Shown: positions 20,646-25,703 of the stretch, in pieces
How positions within the stretch are numbered: position 1 is the stretch's first letter
Layout: each line of letters opens with the position of its first letter
Origin: Terana coerulea
Lineage: Eukaryota > Basidiomycota > Agaricomycetes > Polyporales > Phanerochaetaceae
Assembly (NCBI GenBank): GCA_024811115.1
Contig: JAKOGH010000730.1
Coordinates: 1 to 25,703 of the forward strand
Reading direction: 5' to 3'
Length of the DNA: 25,703 bases
Made by a program: the position numbers and the translations under genes
Notes under the pieces: model-generated
What the model was told of the DNA's origin: nothing
The model's input: only the letters and a program-made list of their open reading frames with translations
Database searches by the model: none

Positions 20646-22638
20646 TTAACTGGTGTCCATAAATGTCTGGGTAGCCACAAGTAAAGCGAATATACTCAAC
20701 AAGCCCAATAAGCCCAATGTCGACCAATTCCATGAACCTGGTGCAACATACACCCACATCTTCACAACGGCTCCCACTTTATCACCAACATAGACCTGCT
20801 TGTCGCTCGTCGGCGAAAGGCCACGCATGGCGACGGTGTACCAAGCCATCTCCGCGCCCGCTCCTACCAACCTGGGGAACTGCGGTCTGAACGATGGCGG
20901 CATCAGGTACCAGAGTAGCCGAACAATACGTCCCATGTAATGTTCAGCCAGGTCGGTCAATGAGGTCGGGGCTGTCAGGGCAGCATTGACGCCCCATGGC
21001 ACGCGTCCCAAAGGAGCTGGGGAATCAGTTAGGTTATTCTTCTTGGTCGAGTGCCCATTCGCTTGGGAAGACGGCCGTAGCAGCAATTTCGGAAGATGGG
21101 GTAGAGCACAGATAGTCGACCCACACCAAGCATATCTGCATGTTCCTGCTCCAAAGCCGATCGTAGTAGTTCGGGTGAACCAAGTCCGCCGGTTAACAAT
21201 ATCAATGGGCGAATCAGAGTCGGGTCCTCCTGGTTCATTTTCCGGAGTTCTCTCAACGCCTTCTGGGAGAAGCAGGAAAACAGAGCTTGACGCGGGGATC
21301 CTTGACCTTGCGAATGTTTCATGAATGCTGGAATAAGGGTGTGAGTGTCTAGGCTTGGGTTAAGACTCGATGCACACACCTGGATTCTCATAGTTCCCTC
21401 CACTAACCTCAATGAAGTCTACTGTTCTCCAAGTCGCTATGTCCCGCACGTGCTGTAAGACCCGCTCTTCGTTAGAAGTGGATTCGAGTGTTTGATCTGT
21501 CTCACTGGGCCGATGAGGATGTGCTTGAACGTAGTCAGCTGCGTTCAACTTGACGCCCACGGCAAAATCGAGGGAACAGCTGCACGGATAGATGACACGA
21601 TGCGCCAAAGGAATTGTAAGGGGTTGTTAACGGCTGAATAATCGTCCATTCGGCAGTTGGACTACAGACGAAGACAGCTCAGTTTCAAGCCGTAGGTCAA
21701 TGCGCGGAGAGGACTTACTGCAGGCGATATAAATTCAGCGATCAAATCTAAGGCGAAGTCAATGGGTATAAGAAGCGAATGAAGGTAATGCCATAGAGGT
21801 GCTTGACTAGGAAAAAACTCACACCCGTGCCCAGCATGTAACTCGACCCCGTCAAATCCACTTTCCAAGGCTAGTCGGGCTCCTCGTACAAATGCATCGA
21901 CGACATCGTCAATGTCCGTAGTGGACATTTCCACTGGCGTCTGAAACATAAGTCTCGACAGCATGCCGGAGAAGGATGCAGCGTGCCCGCTGCTGGAGTC
22001 CAAGTCCAACCTCATCGGACTTGGCGCTTTCGGAGAGACGAACGGCCATCTTCCACCCAGGATATTTGCGGACTGTCTACCGGCGTGGGAAACCTGCATT
22101 ATAGCGAGGGGACTTCCATTGTAGTTAGGGCCGCAGGCTGCGCCGTGCATTGCTTGAGCCAAAGCCTTGAAGGTCTTAGTGTTGCTGGGGTGAGCACGGC
22201 TGGGACAGTAATATCTCTTCCTAGCGACAGGTGGTCTGTGGCGACTTGGACATTTCCTGTCATAATCATGCCCCAATTCCCTTGTGCCCACGATGAGTAC
22301 AGCGAGATGTGGCTGATATTGGGGGCCCGCCGAAAATAACAGACATGTGCTCATACATAGCGACCTAGACGTGGTTTCATATGAGAGAAAGCGACGAGTC
22401 ATTAGACAGTTCCCATACCTTCACAAGCCTGTTTTTGAGGGCTTTGCCGCAAGGCAATGTCACGGGCGACCCAATGAGGTTTTCGGTGCGCCCCTCAACT
22501 CGGTTTCCATCATGCGTTTCGCTAACGTCGTAGTTAGGCAATCATTCGAGCACGAGAGGCGTGGGTCTTGCTACGACAGCGGAGAGAAATGGCTTACTTG
22601 CTCTCATAACCAATGTTCTGTCCATTGCTCTGAGTCAT
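20646..22638 (-). CDS. NADH:flavin oxidoreductase, old-yellow-enzyme-like, with C-terminal membrane segment
   Basis: An FMN-dependent ene-reductase-type TIM barrel; the substrate is unknown. Exons: 22638-22598, 22521-22419, 22364-21823, 21747-21719, 21661-21380 and 21327-20646. Family marks in order are SPVTLPCGKALKNRLVK, VAMYEHMS, MQVSHAGRQ, GFDGVELHAGHGYLIAEFIS (split by an intron), VGVKLNAADY, FIEVSGGNYENP, ILLTGGLGSPELL and MLGVGRLSV (phosphate/FMN loop). The frame slips by one base at four C runs (minus strand): 22321-22325, 22187-22190, 21571-21573 and 21098-21101. Allowing one more C at each gives agreeing phases throughout and 512 residues, so I treat the gene as intact. After the barrel, a tail ends in the hydrophobic STLGLLGLLSIFALLVATQ close to the C-terminus, suggesting a tail-anchored membrane form. 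The start MTQSNGQNIGYES is chosen by splice phase. Confidence 0.92.
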
Positions 22639-25249
22639 CTGGCGTTCATGAATCGGCGCAGGTAAGTACTACGGGCGGTGATGGTCAGCCACCACAAGTT
22701 CACCAAAGGGTCGTGAACAGCGGCAGTCGCGGGCAAGTCGTGATCCGAAAAAGTTCCTCTGGTAATGCTTCGGCGGTAGCCAGCGCCACAAGGCAATCGG
22801 ATTGATCCGAAGCACCGTGCAGGGTTAGGGCTGTACTGCCATCGTCAAGCGCCCAATTCTCCTTCATTCCGCCGCATACCTGCTGGCGGAGTGAAGGCGT
22901 ACTGGGGCTACCGAATATATGGATTGCAACAGGATACTATCCGGTGAGCATACCACTCAAATGGATAGCCATGCTACCTGGCTGAACTACACCATACTTC
23001 CACTGTCAATTTTGCAGCCCAACGTGAGATGAACACAACTCCATTGTCTTAATGCGCAAGTCAGCTCTTGCTCACATTCCGGCTCACGCCTGCGCTCAAG
23101 GCTCCATCTCTGTCACGGAACGGAGAAACACCAGCATGTGAGACCCTGCTCTAATGCATCAGCTGACGGGCCAAAACAGCGCTACCAGTCATCATGCGTA
23201 CTCATCCTGTCATCCAGTGCTCGGTCTGTGAAGATGTCTCTTATCTGTCCATTAGATGGTGGTGCAGAAGTACTCAAGGATGATTTCAAGGAGCCGTGTT
23301 TGGATCAATGCAGCTTGGGCCCAGTGTCATGAACTTCGAGCGTCTCTAGGGTATTCTTTTCATTTTCATTGTCTTCCACCCCTATCTATTGTTCTTTCAT
23401 CAATACTCGTGGTTTCCGCATGTTTCTCTATTGTTTTGGATTGCTCTAGTACATACACGAGGATACCGAGTGGTACTGTACAGTTTAGGACTATATATGT
23501 ATAAGTAGCTACCATTTGCAACAGAAAAGCCAGTTTCGAGCTAGTCTGTTCCCCAGCTAGTTACTCGGAGACTGCACCACTATTTCCGTCCCCAGTTGAG
23601 AGCGTCGCATTTGGTACAGTTGTACTAGTTGTTGTTGACATCCAACGTATGGCAATGTATAATCATTTGATGACTGGCCTGGGGTCACAAGTAAGTTATA
23701 CTGAGAGGAATCAACACAGGTGCTGACGCATCAACTTTCAAACAGATTGGCCGTAGAGGAAAGGGCAAAAAATGCAACAGTCAGTAGCAGTTGTCACTAC
23801 AAGATAGTGTTGGTGGTCATCATGGAGCTAGTCATTGCACTAGACATATACAAGACGGCTTTGGCAACATTTTAGGACAGGTTCAGGAGGACATCATCGC
23901 CAGCGCCAGTTCACTTGTTTTCATGACAAAGACCCTCAGGATACACCTCAAATAGGCCCACTGGGATATTGGTTCGTCATGAGCTGCACTGTCTCAGTAT
24001 TCTTCTTGAGGATTCCTTTCAAATGTCTAACTGAGGCGCTTGGTCTGATCAATGCTCCAGAACACCTTCCTATGCCTTATCATCACTTGCCTCGGTCTTG
24101 GCCCTTGGTCTCGGTCACACAAGTAGCGCACATACACACTGCCATTAGCCGTACCAACAGTTTGAGAAGTACCAGAATGCCAAGAGGCATTGCTCCTATT
24201 AAATTAACTGGTGAGCGACGCATAGCCACCAGAGCTTCCGAGTGCCACGTTGAGTTTATAAATCGCAGAGTCTTCGCAGGTATTAGGTTTCTGGTAGGAC
24301 AGGATCGAGGCCAGTCCACTATGGCTCACGTTCTGAGTTTGGCGTGCAAAATATCATGTATGTGCACACTTTTTCCATGTAGATTGTGGCTCTAAATGCT
24401 TCAGGAACATCATAAGAGCATCGTGCATTAGCAAGCACTACAGTCAGGCTTGATGGAAGGTGTCTTGACTGAGGCTGCCACCGAACCATCATCAAATGCA
24501 CTATGAAGTAGGCATCATGTGGAGATTGGGCATCAGCGTGGTCACTGGTACATCTTATTACATATGGAGCAAAATAACTCTGCCGAAGTTTCAAAGCCGC
24601 CATATTCTAAATTGCAGACCCTAAAATAACAGCCTCTAGTGCTAGACGGAGTGATGAAGCAGATCTGGTAGTCTGATGTGAGTATGTTTAGGGTCTAGCA
24701 AGGTAAATACACAATAGCAAGCATAATCTGGGCAGCGCTGACAGTGAAAGTTTTGGGGCTTCAGGTCATGAACAAGATGCCAAGCTGGCATGCAACCACT
24801 TCAGTCTCAGAAACCATGGCACACAGGAATACGGCCCAAGAACCATGACTCACCTGCTTACTTCAAATCTCCAAAGGCATTTCAACAACCTCTCAAGTGC
24901 AAGGACATATACAACGCCAGGTGTGAATGTGTACAGCTTTATTACGCATGCAAGAACTCGCGAATGTAACTGTTAGCTAGCGAGAGCGGTGGCCGAACAT
25001 TTTCAGACACATTTATGAAACAATATCCATTACTAACTCATCTTTACAGTGAAGACCCTTGGACTCTGCGAGTCAAATTGAGACAATGGACTTGAAACAC
25101 CCGCCCTGCTGTATGCAAGCAGATAAATCCTGATCACAAGCTCCAGCTCTGTTTCATAGCTGCCGCTCATAAACGAGTGTGGGGAGGGGGAACTAGCCAC
25201 TTCCACCTTAACAGAACATCATCCCAGCTGTACTCAAAGGCGCTTAATA
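22639..25249. other. Gene-poor region
   Basis: About 2.6 kb with no supported gene. The first few hundred bases should include the oxidoreductase promoter and contain a 13-base-pair hairpin (22861-22897). From about 23.1 kb onward the sequence is more AT-rich. It has only scattered open frames of 60-140 codons on both strands (for example 23979-24395 plus, 24603-24319 minus), without recognisable domains or a coherent exon series. It could hold decayed transposon sequence, but I see no element-specific motif. Confidence 0.45.
22861..22897. repeat. Stable hairpin, 13-base-pair stem
   Basis: CCTTCATTCCGCC at 22861-22873 pairs with GGCGGAGTGAAGG at 22885-22897, all Watson-Crick except one T-G position. 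The loop is 11 bases. It lies about 220 bases upstream of the oxidoreductase start codon. It could be a dyad for a regulator, a structured 5' UTR element or a small foldback; nothing in the sequence decides which. Confidence 0.6.
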
Positions 25250-25567
25250 AGTGAGTCTTCTTTTGTCCATAACTGTGTAGTTGTGTTTCTCCCTTGCTTT
25301 ACAGTGAAGTTTGCTACAATTCTCTCGTTCTTACTGCTGCCTGCCGCTGTTCAAGCTGCTATTGTCGAGTTCTTCACCAACCAGCAGTGCGACTCTGCCC
25401 AGGATACGTATGAGGGTGGATGCAACTTGTTACAAATTTCCCTCAGCGCTAGTCTACAGCGCTTAGGTGTAACATCAAGTTATGGAACATGTCACCAAGT
25501 TGTCACACAGCGTTACAAGACACTAGATCAGTTTGCCATGTGCTTATCACATGGACATCGAGAATAG
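25250..25567 (+). CDS. Small secreted protein, start codon split by an intron
   Basis: The A of the start codon is the last base of exon 1 (25250). A 54-base intron (25251-25304, GTGAGT to TTTACAG) follows, and TG begins exon 2. The product is 87 residues. MKFATILSFLLLPAAVQA is a clear signal peptide: a basic residue, a hydrophobic core, then AVQA before the likely cleavage site. The mature start AIVEFFTNQQCDSAQDTYEG is followed by GGC, and there are four cysteines in all. The opening resembles small cysteine-containing secreted proteins of agaricomycetes, whose function is not known to me. After GGCNL the sequence becomes less typical, so a further intron or frame slip is possible and the C-terminus is uncertain. 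It could be an effector-like or cell-wall protein, but this is speculation. Confidence 0.6.
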   Translation, partial: SESSFVHNCVVVFLPCFTVKFATILSFLLLPAAVQAAIVEFFTNQQCDSAQDTYEGGCNLLQISLSASLQRLGVTSSYGTCHQVVTQRYKTLDQFAMCLSHGHRE

Positions 25568-25703
25568 CCTTATATACGGACATAGAATCTAGGACTCTGG
25601 TCTGGAACTGTTTTGGACTATGACCTCAGTATGATGTCAGTATGACATCATGGACTGGTCAGTGTATAGTAGCTCAATTAGGACATCTAGATAGTGTTGA
25701 TGT
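25568..25703. other. 3' flank of the secreted-protein gene
   Basis: Downstream sequence to the window edge. It contains a perfect 9-base dyad with a 3-base spacer at 25631-25651. No other feature visible. Confidence 0.4.

Noticed and set aside
21662..22402. 246-codon frame as a complete oxidoreductase start
   Set aside because: Its N-terminal part covers an intron and a frame-slipped exon. The conserved N-terminal motifs are in two upstream exons and in another frame.
25025..25060. A second CTTTACAGTGAAG acceptor-like site that might start another secreted protein
   Set aside because: It resembles the real acceptor at 25304, but the following frame meets stops within a few codons and has no signal peptide.
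1..25703. CRISPR arrays, bacterial operons, tRNA or rRNA genes
   Set aside because: No regularly spaced repeats, no ribosome-binding-site-led gene strings and no cloverleaf or rRNA signature were found. The gene structure is plainly eukaryotic.

Overview
This is a window of nuclear DNA from a filamentous basidiomycete, most likely an agaricomycete such as a polypore. The evidence is small GT-AG introns of mostly 48-70 bases with CTNAC-like branch points in nearly every gene, and three members of the DUF6533 membrane-protein family, which is expanded in agaricomycetes. The other genes have fungal-type products: a Tps2-type trehalose-phosphate phosphatase, a Gbp2/Hrb1-type RNA-binding protein, an old-yellow-enzyme-like oxidoreductase and an LRR/F-box-like protein. 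The genus is not determined.

Layout. 1-1086 has no gene I can support but holds an inverted repeat and a weak solo-LTR candidate. 1087-7144 carries three DUF6533 paralogues: copy 1 on +, copies 2 and 3 on -. They share an exon plan, including an internal exon of exactly 98 bases in all three, and copies 1 and 3 carry reading-frame lesions. 8004-9258 (-) is an intact 328-residue short-chain dehydrogenase in six exons. 9840-10262 (+) is a decayed partial copy of the RNA-binding gene found further right. 10876-14405 (-) is the trehalose-phosphate phosphatase gene. 15959-18286 (-) is the intact 549-residue three-RRM protein in eleven exons. 18850-20152 (+) is the LRR/F-box-like gene, divergent from the RRM gene. 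20646-22638 (-) is the flavin oxidoreductase with a C-terminal membrane segment. 22639-25249 is gene-poor. 25250-25567 (+) is a small secreted protein whose start codon is split by an intron.

The genes do not form an evident pathway or a biosynthetic cluster; most look like housekeeping or lineage-specific genes that happen to be neighbours. I found no convincing new multi-gene system. The strongest unusual observations are these. (1) The oxidoreductase gene needs one extra C at each of four C runs, and the trehalose gene one extra G at a G run, to read through. This looks like homopolymer shortening in the assembly rather than gene death. (2) A degenerate, intron-retaining, inverted copy of part of the RRM gene lies about 6 kb from its parent. 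(3) The DUF6533 trio is partly decayed. (4) The oxidoreductase has a membrane tail. (5) The secreted-protein gene has a split ATG. Exon boundaries were worked out by hand from splice signals and reading frame; no transcript data or database search was available.
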